Notes under the pieces: model-generated
The model's database searches: none
What the model was told of the DNA's origin: nothing
The model's input: only the letters and a program-made list of their open reading frames with translations
Program-made: the position numbers and the translations under genes
NCBI RefSeq assembly: GCF_001428075.1
Contig: NZ_LMSI01000025.1
Coordinates: forward strand, 67,330-131,329
Direction of reading: 5' to 3'
DNA: 64,000 bases
Origin: Arthrobacter sp. Soil764
GTDB taxonomy: Bacteria > Actinomycetota > Actinomycetes > Actinomycetales > Micrococcaceae
Shown here: positions 16,408 through 23,786 of the stretch, piece after piece
How positions within the stretch are numbered: the first letter of the stretch is position 1
How the letters are laid out: each line of letters begins with the position of its first letter

Positions 16408-16461
16408 GTGCTGCCTTTCGTTGTGCTCACCCGGTTGCTGAAGCTCCGGCGGATGCTGGAA

Positions 16462-17445
16462 TCAGCGGCCGCTGAGGAGATGGTGGGCCTGGGCCACATC
16501 CAGCCGCATTTGTTCCACCAGGGCCTCAGGGCCACGATAGGCCACCATGCCGCGCAGCCGCGCCACGAATTCAACGATCACTGTCTGGCCGTACAGATCG
16601 AAGTCCTCCACGGCCTCCTTGGGCCGGTCGATCACGTGCGCTTCAACCTGGCGGCTCACGCCGTCGAACGTGGGATTGGACCCTACCGAGATCGCGGCCG
16701 GCCAGCGCGTGCCGGCCTGGTCCACGAGCCAGCCGGCGTAGATGCCATCCGCAGGAATCAGCCCTGAGGCGTTCGAGGAGAGGTTGGCCGTGGGGAAGCC
16801 GAGGGCACGGCCGCGGGCGGCGCCATGGACCACCTCGCCGCGCATCCTGTGCGGGCGGCCCAGGACGGAGGCGGCAGTGGCCACGTCGCCCTCCTGCAGG
16901 GCCTCGCGCACCCAGGTGGAGGAACAGCGCCGGTCCGTGCCGTCGTCGTCATGCAGGGGGTAGCCCTCCGCCCCGAACTCGCTGATGACTTGAACGTCGA
17001 AGCCGAACTTGTCGCCCAGCGCCTTCATGGTGTCCAGGTCCCCGGAGTTGCCCCGTCCAAAGCGGGCGTCATGGCCGATGACCACGTGGCTGGCATGCAG
17101 GCAATCCACCAGGTACTGCTCCACGAATTCCTCCGCCGTGAGGCTGGCGAGGTCCAGCGAGTACTTGACCACCAGGACGGCATCCAGTCCCAATTCGCCC
17201 AGCGCCTCCAGCTTGTCATCCAGGCCCATGATCAGCTCCGGGGCGGCCTCGGGACGGTGGATGACCGCCGGGTGGGGGTCGAACGTCACGGCAACAGCCT
17301 TGGCGTGGGAGAGACGGGCCGAACGGATCAGCTGGGACAGCACCTGCTGGTGGCCGCGGTGGACACCGTCAAAATTGCCGAAAGTGACAACGGATGGGCC
17401 GAAATCCGCCGGGACATCGGACGGATCGTTCCAGATGTAAACCAT
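16462..17445 (-). CDS. ribF: Bifunctional riboflavin kinase / FAD synthetase
   Basis: RibF makes FMN and FAD from riboflavin. The protein (327 aa) has the N-terminal nucleotidyltransferase motif TFGNFDGVHRGHQ at about 21-33, a mid-region GRPHRMRGEVVHGAARGRALGFPTANL-type flavokinase start (near 190-220; only key residues GFPTAN matter), and NPTFDG near 255. Both ATG at 17445 and GTG three bases upstream are possible; I chose ATG, 4-5 nt after GCGAGGG. truB and two small membrane genes lie upstream, the usual truB-ribF neighbourhood. Confidence 0.95.
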   Translation of the reverse strand: MVYIWNDPSDVPADFGPSVVTFGNFDGVHRGHQQVLSQLIRSARLSHAKAVAVTFDPHPAVIHRPEAAPELIMGLDDKLEALGELGLDAVLVVKYSLDLASLTAEEFVEQYLVDCLHASHVVIGHDARFGRGNSGDLDTMKALGDKFGFDVQVISEFGAEGYPLHDDDGTDRRCSSTWVREALQEGDVATAASVLGRPHRMRGEVVHGAARGRALGFPTANLSSNASGLIPADGIYAGWLVDQAGTRWPAAISVGSNPTFDGVSRQVEAHVIDRPKEAVEDFDLYGQTVIVEFVARLRGMVAYRGPEALVEQMRLDVAQAHHLLSGR

Positions 17446-17576
17446 CACCCTCGCCTTAAGCTGCCTGCATCAACGTTCCGGAACCATGCCGGCCGCGGAA
17501 CTCTTCAAGATTACCCGGATTCATTGTGCTGCCCTTGACACCCTGACGCCCCCGGCGCCACGCGGTTGCTTTGGCT

Positions 17577-18041
17577 TCACCGGGAAGCGCTGGCACGCGG
17601 TCCAGCCACCGAAGGCCGGCGCCGGTAAAGCCACACCAGGCCAAGGATGGGCAGCAGCAGCGGTATGAAGCCGTAGCCGCGGCCAAACAGGGACCACACC
17701 GTCTCGTGCGGGAACTGCACGGAATCCAGGATGCTCAGGGTCCCCACCACCAGGACACCCACCAGTTCAACCAATACTGCGGCCACGGAGACCTTGAACC
17801 AGGTGGTTCCGGCCTTGGCCAGTGACACTGTGGCCACCACGTAGACCAGCGCGGCGAAGGCGGAGAGCAGGTAGGCCAGCGGAGCCTCGGAGAACTTGGT
17901 GAGGATCTGGTAGCCGGCACGGGCGGTGGCCGAGATGGCGAAGACTCCATATACGGCAATCAGGAGGCGGCCGGGGCCGGTGTTGCGGGTATTGCGGACG
18001 GATCCGTCCCGTGTGGCCGTCTGGGCCTGCTTGTCTTTCAT
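17577..18041 (-). CDS. Four-TM membrane protein of unknown function
   Basis: The protein (154 aa) has a polar N-terminus of about 22 residues, then about four hydrophobic segments. They begin with LLIAVYGVFAISA and end with FIPLLLPILGLVWLY, followed by a short Arg-rich tail. I recognise no domain. The ATG at 18039-18041 lies 20 nt after the stop of the upstream gene; an in-frame GTG at 18059 is the alternative. It is probably cotranscribed with truB and the other small membrane gene, and the pair may act together. Any role in pseudouridylation or flavin metabolism is not supported by the sequence. Confidence 0.75.
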   Translation of the reverse strand: MKDKQAQTATRDGSVRNTRNTGPGRLLIAVYGVFAISATARAGYQILTKFSEAPLAYLLSAFAALVYVVATVSLAKAGTTWFKVSVAAVLVELVGVLVVGTLSILDSVQFPHETVWSLFGRGYGFIPLLLPILGLVWLYRRRPSVAGPRASASR

Positions 18042-18060
18042 TCCTGCTGCTTCTTCCACT

Positions 18061-18414
18061 TCAGTACCAGATCTGGTTCATTCGGGCAGCCATGACGAGT
18101 GCCGTGACGCCGACTGCGGCCAGGACAAAATTGCTCCACCGTGTGCGCTCCAGGATGGACCAGTAGATCGCTGCCGGCGGCAGGAGCATGGCGGTGGCCA
18201 TATAGCCCCAGAACTCCCACGCCTCGCCGGCAATGTGTTCGCCGGCAGTGACCCGGACGATGGAACCCACCAGGTACACCACCAAGGCCACTTCCACCGC
18301 AACGACAGACAGGATGGTCACGTCGTTCGGCGCCTTCTTCAGGATGCCTGCGCCCAGGCATACCAGCGTCGACACCAGGCCGACGACCAGGACGATCCAA
18401 AAATATGCGTCCAC
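18061..18414 (-). CDS. Small four-TM membrane protein
   Basis: The protein (117 aa) is almost entirely hydrophobic, with about four membrane helices: near 4-24 (FWIVLVVGLVSTLVCLG), 33-55, 69-85 and 95-110. I recognise no domain. The start is GTG at 18412-18414, only 3 nt after the truB stop, which implies translational coupling to truB. The next gene encodes another four-TM protein. Function unknown. Confidence 0.75.
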   Translation of the reverse strand: MDAYFWIVLVVGLVSTLVCLGAGILKKAPNDVTILSVVAVEVALVVYLVGSIVRVTAGEHIAGEAWEFWGYMATAMLLPPAAIYWSILERTRWSNFVLAAVGVTALVMAARMNQIWY

Positions 18415-18417
18415 GCT

Positions 18418-19353
18418 TTAGGCCTCTGCGGCGGCGGTTGCGGCAGCCCCGGAGCCGGGGGCGAAGACAAGCACCGGCTTGGCGTAGCTGCCGGCGTCGG
18501 CAAGAAGGGCCACCAGGCTGCCATCGGGGGCGAAGGCAGCGGCGGGATGTTCGGCGGTGGCAGCGCCGGGAGCGCCAGGGGCGGCCCCGGCAGCAATGCG
18601 CCGCCCAAAGGAGATCTCCGTGGTTTCCTCGGCGCTGAGTTCACGGTTGGGCATCAGCGCGCGGGCAGCTTCGGACATTTCGAGGACGTTGAGCTCCTGG
18701 GCCAGCTGTTCAAGGGTGCGCGCCTGATCCAGGGAATAGGGGCCCACGTGGGTCCTGCGGAGGGCGGTGAGGTGGCCTCCCACGCCGAGTGCGTTGCCAA
18801 GGTCCCTGGCCAGGGCGCGGATATAGGTACCGGAAGAGCATTCGACCGTGACGTCGAGGTCAACCACATCCGCATCGGGATCGCGGCGGATGGCATGCAC
18901 CTCGAAACGGTGGATGGTGACAGGGCGTGAGGCCAGCTGCACCTCCTCACCTGACCGCACCCGCGCGTAGGCCCGTTCGCCGTTCACCTTTATGGCGCTG
19001 ACGCTGCTGGGCACCTGCTGGATGTCGCCCGTGAGGGCCGAGACGCCGTCGTAAATTGCCTGCTCGCTGACGCCGGACGTGCCGGCCGTGCTGGTGACCT
19101 CCCCTTCCGCGTCATCGGTGACGGTGGACTGGCCCAGCCGGATGGTGGCGGTGTAGGTCTTTGAGGTGCCCACGATGTAGGTCAGCAGCCGCGTGGCCTT
19201 GTTGATGCCCACCACCAGCACGCCGGTGGCCATCGGGTCCAGGGTTCCTGCGTGCCCCACTTTCCGGGTCCCTGCGAGGCGCCGCATCCGGCCAACCACA
19301 TCATGGCTGGTCCATCCCTGCGGCTTGTCCACTATCACCAGTCCAGAAAGCAC
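18418..19353 (-). CDS. truB: tRNA pseudouridine(55) synthase TruB
   Basis: TruB makes pseudouridine 55 in the T-loop of tRNAs. The protein (311 aa) has the catalytic motif GHAGTLDPMATG with Asp39, and a C-terminal Ala-rich extension after the PUA-like region. The start is GTG at 19351-19353, giving the family opening LSGLVIVDKPQGWTSH; the frame is open for about 1 kb further upstream but only as a shadow of the divergent aminotransferase. The ribosome binding site GGGAGG sits very close to this GTG. It heads the truB - membrane genes - ribF run. Confidence 0.94.
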   Translation of the reverse strand: MLSGLVIVDKPQGWTSHDVVGRMRRLAGTRKVGHAGTLDPMATGVLVVGINKATRLLTYIVGTSKTYTATIRLGQSTVTDDAEGEVTSTAGTSGVSEQAIYDGVSALTGDIQQVPSSVSAIKVNGERAYARVRSGEEVQLASRPVTIHRFEVHAIRRDPDADVVDLDVTVECSSGTYIRALARDLGNALGVGGHLTALRRTHVGPYSLDQARTLEQLAQELNVLEMSEAARALMPNRELSAEETTEISFGRRIAAGAAPGAPGAATAEHPAAAFAPDGSLVALLADAGSYAKPVLVFAPGSGAAATAAAEA

Positions 19354-19439
19354 GCCTCCCAGTATATCGGCGCTGGTAGGCCCGCCTGCCCACCCACCGG
19401 GGCCTGCGGTACGGTCCGCGGCAGGCCCGCTGTGACGGT

Positions 19440-19445
19440 TAGGAT
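19440..19445 (+). promoter_or_regulatory. -10 element of the aminotransferase gene, leaderless
   Basis: TAGGAT matches TANNNT and lies 7 nt before the ATG at 19453, where transcription would begin. An alternative ATG at 19444 lies inside this box and is therefore disfavoured. Confidence 0.5.
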
Positions 19446-19452
19446 GGCTGGC

Positions 19453-20610
19453 ATGCCTGAGCTTGCCGCCCATGTCCGCGACGTGCCCGTCAACCAGATC
19501 CGCGAGATCACCGAGGCCGCGTGGCGCACTCCCGGCGCCATTGTGCTGAGCATCGGGGAGCCCGGGTTCCCGCTCCCCCGCCATGTCCTGGACGCAGGCA
19601 TCGCCTGCCTGGACCGCGACGAAACCAACTACACGCCCAACGCGGGGATTCCCGCCCTTCGTGAAGCGTTCGCTGCCAGATTCCGCGAAGAACAGGGAGT
19701 GGACGTCGGCGCTGACCGCGTCTATGTAGTGTCCGGTGCGCAGCAGGGCCTGCACTTCGCCATGAGCCTGCTGCTCTCCCCCGGAGACGAGATCCTTATC
19801 CCCAACCCGGGCTACCCCACCTTCGCCATGACCAGCCGGCTGCTCAATGCCGTCCCCGTAGGCTATCCGCTGCACCCCGAACACGGCTTCCAGCCCCGGG
19901 TTGCCGATGTGGAGGCGCTGATCACCAGCCGCACCCGGGTGCTGGTCCTCAATTCCCCCTCCAACCCGCTCGGCGCCGTGCTGGGTGAGGAAGTGGTCCG
20001 GGAACTGATGGACCTGGCCCGCCGGCACGACATTTGGGTGGTCTCGGATGAGTGCTATGAGGCGTTCACCTACGATGTGCCCCACGTCAGCCCGGCAAGG
20101 TTCGACGGCGGCACCACGGCGGATGCGCGCGTGTTCACTTCGCTGACACTGTCCAAGACCTACGGCCTGACCGGGCTGCGCATCGGCGCCCTGGTCTGCC
20201 CGCCGGGGCTCGAACAGAAGATGGACAACGTCATGGAATCGATCGTCTCCTGCGTGGCGTCTGCACCGCAGTATGCGGCGCTGGCGGCCCTGACGGGGCC
20301 GCAGGACTACGTCCGGCACGCGCACCGGCACTACCGGGAGAACCGGGACGCCGCTTCTGCGGTGCTGGCAGCGAAGGGGATCCCGTACCTTCCGGCGCAG
20401 GGCGCGTTCTACCTCTGGGCTGATATGTCCCATGTAAGTGACGGGGATGTGCGGGCCTGGGTCCGGCGTTTCCTCGCAGACTCCGGTGTGGCCCTGGCTC
20501 CGGGGACCGCTTTCGGCTCCATTGGCGAGGGGTGGGTCCGGATCGCGCTCTGCGGCCGGAAACAGGATCTGCTGGAGGGGCTGTCCCGGCTTCCGGACGC
20601 CCGGCCGTAG
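19453..20610 (+). CDS. Class I/II PLP-dependent aminotransferase
   Basis: The protein (385 aa) is a fold-type I aminotransferase with the PLP lysine K235 in LSKTYGLTGLRIG. Other family motifs are NPGYPTFAM, NSPSNPLGAV and SDECYEAF. It is most like the aspartate/alanine-type class I group. The substrate cannot be read from the sequence. It diverges from truB and converges with the thioredoxin gene, so it seems to be a single-gene unit. Confidence 0.88.
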   Translation: MPELAAHVRDVPVNQIREITEAAWRTPGAIVLSIGEPGFPLPRHVLDAGIACLDRDETNYTPNAGIPALREAFAARFREEQGVDVGADRVYVVSGAQQGLHFAMSLLLSPGDEILIPNPGYPTFAMTSRLLNAVPVGYPLHPEHGFQPRVADVEALITSRTRVLVLNSPSNPLGAVLGEEVVRELMDLARRHDIWVVSDECYEAFTYDVPHVSPARFDGGTTADARVFTSLTLSKTYGLTGLRIGALVCPPGLEQKMDNVMESIVSCVASAPQYAALAALTGPQDYVRHAHRHYRENRDAASAVLAAKGIPYLPAQGAFYLWADMSHVSDGDVRAWVRRFLADSGVALAPGTAFGSIGEGWVRIALCGRKQDLLEGLSRLPDARP

Positions 20611-20651
20611 ACCGCGGGGCCGGTGCCGGGCTTCGGGCGCTGCGTGTGTAC

Positions 20652-21089
20652 CTAGCTGCGGGCTCCGGCAATGGCCTTGTCCAGCCAGGAACGGAGGACC
20701 CCCGCGGGTGCGGCGCCGGCCTGGCGCGCTACGACCTTTCCGTCAACGAGCACCATCAAGGTGGGAATTGCCTGCACATCGAACCGCTGCGACAGGACCG
20801 GCGACGTGTCCACGTCCACCTTCACCAGCTTGATCTTCCCGGGCCGTTCCCGGGCCAGCTTGTCCAGGACCGGGCTGACCATCCGGCAGGGTCCGCACCA
20901 GGCGGCCCAGAAATCGACCAGCACCGGAACCGGGGATTGCTCCGCCACGGCCGCGAAGTCGCTGTCGCCTGCCGATACGATCCAGGGCAGGTCCGCCTTG
21001 CAGTTGCCGCAGCGTGGGTGGCCCGTAGCCTGGGCCGGAACCCGGTTGGTTTTGCCGCAGGCGGGGCAGCTCAAAAGTGTGGGCTCCAT
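20652..21089 (-). CDS. Thioredoxin 2-type protein with N-terminal zinc finger
   Basis: The protein is 145 aa. It has an N-terminal zinc-ribbon with Cys8, Cys11, Cys27 and Cys30 (CPAC and CGNC), then a thioredoxin domain with the active site WCGPC at 64-68 and the cis-proline in AIPTL. This is the TrxC (thioredoxin 2) layout, a cytosolic oxidative-stress thioredoxin whose finger tunes its redox behaviour. The ATG at 21087-21089 lies 2 nt after the guaD stop, so the two are one transcription unit. Confidence 0.92.
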   Translation of the reverse strand: MEPTLLSCPACGKTNRVPAQATGHPRCGNCKADLPWIVSAGDSDFAAVAEQSPVPVLVDFWAAWCGPCRMVSPVLDKLARERPGKIKLVKVDVDTSPVLSQRFDVQAIPTLMVLVDGKVVARQAGAAPAGVLRSWLDKAIAGARS

Positions 21090-21091
21090 GG

Positions 21092-21631
21092 CTAATATTC
21101 CTTCCTGCTGTCAAAGGCGCGCCACGCCTGGAAGGGGACGTCCGACGTCGGGATGTCACCTTTGGTGACCGGCATCAGCTCCGGCGCCGCGCCGCTGAAG
21201 TAGTCGTAGAAGAGTGCGTCATCGAAGCCTGCCGCCGCGGCCCCGTGCCGGTCTGCGGCGTAGTAGACGCGGCCGATCCTGGCCCACAAGGCGGACGCCA
21301 GGCACATGGGGCACGGCTCGCAGCTTGCGTAGAGGACAGAACCGGTCAGGTCGAAATCGGATGCAGCGGCGGCCGCCGCCCGGATGGCCACCACTTCCGC
21401 GTGGGCGGTCGGGTCGTTGTCCCTGGTCACCCTGTTGACCCCGGTGTGGACACGTCCGTCCGGCGTCACCACCACCGCACCGAATGGCCCGCCGCCCTCC
21501 GCGACGTTGCGCGTGGCCAACTCCACGGCCTGTTCGAGGTACTGAGCCTGCCCAGGATGCTGGGTAAACCCAGGGTGCTGGGCAGATTCGGGGTGCTGCA
21601 AGCCCCTGTTGCCGTGGTCTGCGGACGTCAT
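21092..21631 (-). CDS. Nucleoside/guanine deaminase (CDA fold)
   Basis: The protein (179 aa) is a zinc-dependent cytidine-deaminase-fold enzyme with HAE at 77-79 and PCPMC at 106-110. These supply the zinc ligands His77, Cys107 and Cys110 and the proton shuttle Glu79. The C-terminal region resembles Bacillus GuaD, so guanine deamination to xanthine is the best guess. The first 30 residues carry an odd imperfect repeat (QHPESA, QHPGFT, QHPGQA) encoded by about 18-bp repeats. A leaderless-type -10 box supports the ATG at 21629-21631. It is cotranscribed with the thioredoxin gene. Confidence 0.85.
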   Translation of the reverse strand: MTSADHGNRGLQHPESAQHPGFTQHPGQAQYLEQAVELATRNVAEGGGPFGAVVVTPDGRVHTGVNRVTRDNDPTAHAEVVAIRAAAAAASDFDLTGSVLYASCEPCPMCLASALWARIGRVYYAADRHGAAAAGFDDALFYDYFSGAAPELMPVTKGDIPTSDVPFQAWRAFDSRKEY

Positions 21632-21637
21632 AGCACG

Positions 21638-21643
21638 ATCCTA
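21638..21643 (-). promoter_or_regulatory. -10 element of the guaD-like gene, leaderless
   Basis: TAGGAT on the minus strand lies 6 nt before the ATG at 21631, with no Shine-Dalgarno sequence between. It is the same hexamer and nearly the same spacing as at the aminotransferase gene. Confidence 0.5.
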
Positions 21644-21806
21644 GCCACAGGCGCCCCGTTGGGGGACGAAAAGGGGGCAAGGAAGGGGGGATGCCCCCAA
21701 CGACTACCCGCTGGTAGGGGCCTACGCTTGCGCCCGGGGGACCATTTCGCCTCTGCGGAGGCTTCATATCCAGCCCGCAAGGGCATCTCGCACCCCGGAG
21801 TACCCA

Positions 21807-22949
21807 ATGAAACGACAACTTACCTTTATCGCCTGCGTGGCCGCCGCCACGATGGTGCAGGCCGCACCGGCTTTCGGATCCAGCCACAACCCTGACTATG
21901 AAGAGATGGCGACCGGCCTCGTTTCGCCCCTCCATCTCGCGGTGGGCAGCGGTGAAACTGTCCGCGTCAGCCAGGATTTCGCCGGGATCCTCACCCGCGT
22001 GGAGCACGACGGCGAAAGGGAGGATATTCATACCGCGGAGCAGGGTTGGGAAGTTGCCGGGGTGGACATCCACGATGGCATGACGTATTTCCTTGAAAGT
22101 ACCGGAGCAGGGCAAGGTGACCCCGCCGCTCTCCAGGGCTACCTCAAGTCCATTGACTCCAAGGGTGATGTGGACACCATCGCCAACTTCGCGGACTACG
22201 AACGGAAGCACAACCCCGACGGGGACCAGCACTACGGTTTTGAGCCCGATGTCAGCGACAAGTGCCTGGCGGGTTGGCCGGCCTTCCCGCCCGCCCGGTA
22301 CACAGGAACGGTGGATTCCCACCCCTACGCCCTGGCAATCAAGGGCAATATTGCCTATGTGGCGGATGCCGGCATGAACGCGATCCTCAAGGTGAATCTC
22401 ACATCGGGCGCCATTTCGACGCTGGCCGTCCTGCCGCCAAGGCCAGCCAAGGTCCCGGCCGGCCTTCAGATTCCCGTTGACATGCAGGGCAATACTATGG
22501 CGGTTCCTGAATGTGTTGTTGGCCAGAAGTATGCCTTCGAACCCGTTCCCACCGATGTCGAAATCGGGCCGGACGGCTGGCTGTATGTCACCTCACTGCC
22601 TGGTGGCCCGGAAGGACCGGAAATGGGTCCGCGCGGTGCGGTCTTCAAGGTGAATCCGTGGAACGGTGACACGACTGTTTGGGCGGACCATATCCTGAGC
22701 CCCACCGGGCTGGCTGTGGCAGACAACGGGGAAATCTACGTGGCGTCGCTGTTTGGCGGAGAAATTCTGAAGTTCACCTGCGATGCCGAGCGGTCACGTT
22801 TCCTTTCCGTGAACCAGCCCGCCGACGTTGAGTACAGGGACGGGGATGTCTTCGCCACGGTGGATGCACTGATGGGGCTCTCAGACCCGTCAGCACCGGA
22901 CGCTTCCGCTCCCAAGCCTGCAGGCCGGGTCATCGAAGTCGACCGCTGA
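21807..22949 (+). CDS. Secreted ScyD/ScyE-family beta-propeller-like protein
   Basis: The protein is 380 aa with a signal peptide of about 24 residues (MKRQLTFIACVAAATMVQA, then APAFG). The mature part has repeats of the NHL/SMP-30 propeller kind, such as SHPYALAIKGNIAYVADAG, PTDVEIGPDGWLYVTSLPGG and PTGLAVADNGEIYVASLFGG. I match it to the ScyD/ScyE family named after cyanobacterial scytonemin clusters, although many bacterial members have no known role. GGAG 7 nt before the ATG gives a good start. It is a single gene, closed by a strong terminator. Confidence 0.85.
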   Translation: MKRQLTFIACVAAATMVQAAPAFGSSHNPDYEEMATGLVSPLHLAVGSGETVRVSQDFAGILTRVEHDGEREDIHTAEQGWEVAGVDIHDGMTYFLESTGAGQGDPAALQGYLKSIDSKGDVDTIANFADYERKHNPDGDQHYGFEPDVSDKCLAGWPAFPPARYTGTVDSHPYALAIKGNIAYVADAGMNAILKVNLTSGAISTLAVLPPRPAKVPAGLQIPVDMQGNTMAVPECVVGQKYAFEPVPTDVEIGPDGWLYVTSLPGGPEGPEMGPRGAVFKVNPWNGDTTVWADHILSPTGLAVADNGEIYVASLFGGEILKFTCDAERSRFLSVNQPADVEYRDGDVFATVDALMGLSDPSAPDASAPKPAGRVIEVDR

Positions 22950-22966
22950 CAAGTGGCCGCACATAC

Positions 22967-23002
22967 GCAACAGGACCCGGAGATGCCTCCGGGTCCTGTT
23001 GC
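22967..23002. terminator. Perfect 15-bp hairpin terminator between convergent genes
   Basis: The arms 22967-22981 and 22988-23002 are exact inverted copies around a 6-nt loop. The hairpin lies 17 nt after the ScyD-like stop and 24 nt after the rbfA stop on the other strand, so it can serve both. Poly-U is short on each side. Confidence 0.8.
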
Positions 23003-23026
23003 TGTGTTGCTGGCTAAGTCGGCTGC

Positions 23027-23536
23027 CTACTTGTTGCCGTCTTCGTCGAGGTCCTCATCGTCGCTGAGGTCCAGGTCCTCTTCGTCGAAGTCGTCCTCAT
23101 CGATGTCCACGTCAGCCACCGCGTCGGACTTGTACGGGTCCGCGTCGCCAGCGTGCCGGGCGTTGGCGGCAAGCGCAGCAACCTCGGCGTCCCGCTTCTT
23201 GGCTTCGCGCAGCAGTTCCTCCAGGTTGGAGGCGTTGACCGGAATCTGGTCAGCCACGAACTCAAGGGTGGGAGTCAGCCGGACGGTGATGTTCCGTCCA
23301 ACTTCCTGCCGGAGCACACCCTTGGCCTTCTCAAGGCCCTTGGCAGCATCAGCCTGGACAGCCTGGTCGCCGAAGACGGTGTAATAAACGGTGGCGTGCT
23401 GCAGATCATTGGTCACGCGGGCATCAGTAACAGTAATGCCCTCCAGCCGGGGATCCTTGACCTTCCGGCCCAGAGCCTCAGCAACAACAACCTTAATCCG
23501 CTGCGCCAACTTGGCAGCACGTGCCGGATCAGCCAT
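23027..23536 (-). CDS. rbfA: Ribosome-binding factor A
   Basis: RbfA helps 30S maturation near the 16S 5' helix. The protein (169 aa) has the KH-like RbfA domain (RAAKLAQRIKVVVAEAL, DPRLEGITVTDARVT, ATVYYTVFG) and a long acidic C-terminal tail of Asp/Glu after about residue 125. The ATG at 23534-23536 follows AGGAG by 6 nt. It lies 250 nt downstream of infB, a gap filled by strong secondary structure, including a T-run that ends right at its ribosome binding site. Confidence 0.94.
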   Translation of the reverse strand: MADPARAAKLAQRIKVVVAEALGRKVKDPRLEGITVTDARVTNDLQHATVYYTVFGDQAVQADAAKGLEKAKGVLRQEVGRNITVRLTPTLEFVADQIPVNASNLEELLREAKKRDAEVAALAANARHAGDADPYKSDAVADVDIDEDDFDEEDLDLSDDEDLDEDGNK

Positions 23537-23549
23537 GAACAACTCCTAA

Positions 23550-23604
23550 AAGAAGAAAAAATTTGGGCGTACGACGGCGGCGCAGCAGGGGCTGCGTTTC
23601 GCAT
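23550..23604 (-). terminator. Hairpin plus T-tract immediately before the rbfA ribosome binding site
   Basis: On the minus strand a two-part stem (outer GTACG/CGTAC, inner CGCAG/CTGCG) is followed by a T-rich run (ATTTTTTCTTCTTTT) that reaches the AGGAG of rbfA. This has the form of an intrinsic terminator placed in the leader of rbfA, so it may attenuate read-through from infB. Confidence 0.5.
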
Positions 23605-23646
23605 CGTACAAAGGTCGCCACGCACCCAAGCGAGCCGATGACGCAC

Positions 23647-23763
23647 CCGTTGGATTTTTCCGGCGGCCCGGGAGTGGCATCGGGCCTGCCGAAGCTGGGC
23701 GGCCGACGTCGTAAGACGTTGGCCGCCCAGCGAAGGGGCGGGGCCGCCGGAAAAATCCAACGG
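23647..23763. repeat. Nested palindrome (23-bp terminal arms with an internal 17-bp hairpin)
   Basis: The outer arms 23647-23669 and 23741-23763 are perfect 23-bp inverted repeats. Between them, 23694-23731 folds into a further stem of 11 bp plus 6 bp (one G-T pair) closed by GTAA on the plus strand. The 117-bp unit begins 23 nt after the infB stop. It could be a REP/MITE-like element or a structured 3' end. I see no target-site duplication at its edges. Confidence 0.75.
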
Positions 23764-23786
23764 CCCCGGCCACGGACTAACAAGTG

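Noticed and set aside
18418..20433. A TruB with a 360-residue N-terminal extension
   Set aside because: The extension is the antisense frame of the aminotransferase; family TruB begins at the GTG at 19353.
23630..23780. Insertion-sequence remnant at the nested palindrome
   Set aside because: There is no transposase fragment, and the bases flanking the arms show no direct repeat; only the MITE-like possibility is kept as a finding.
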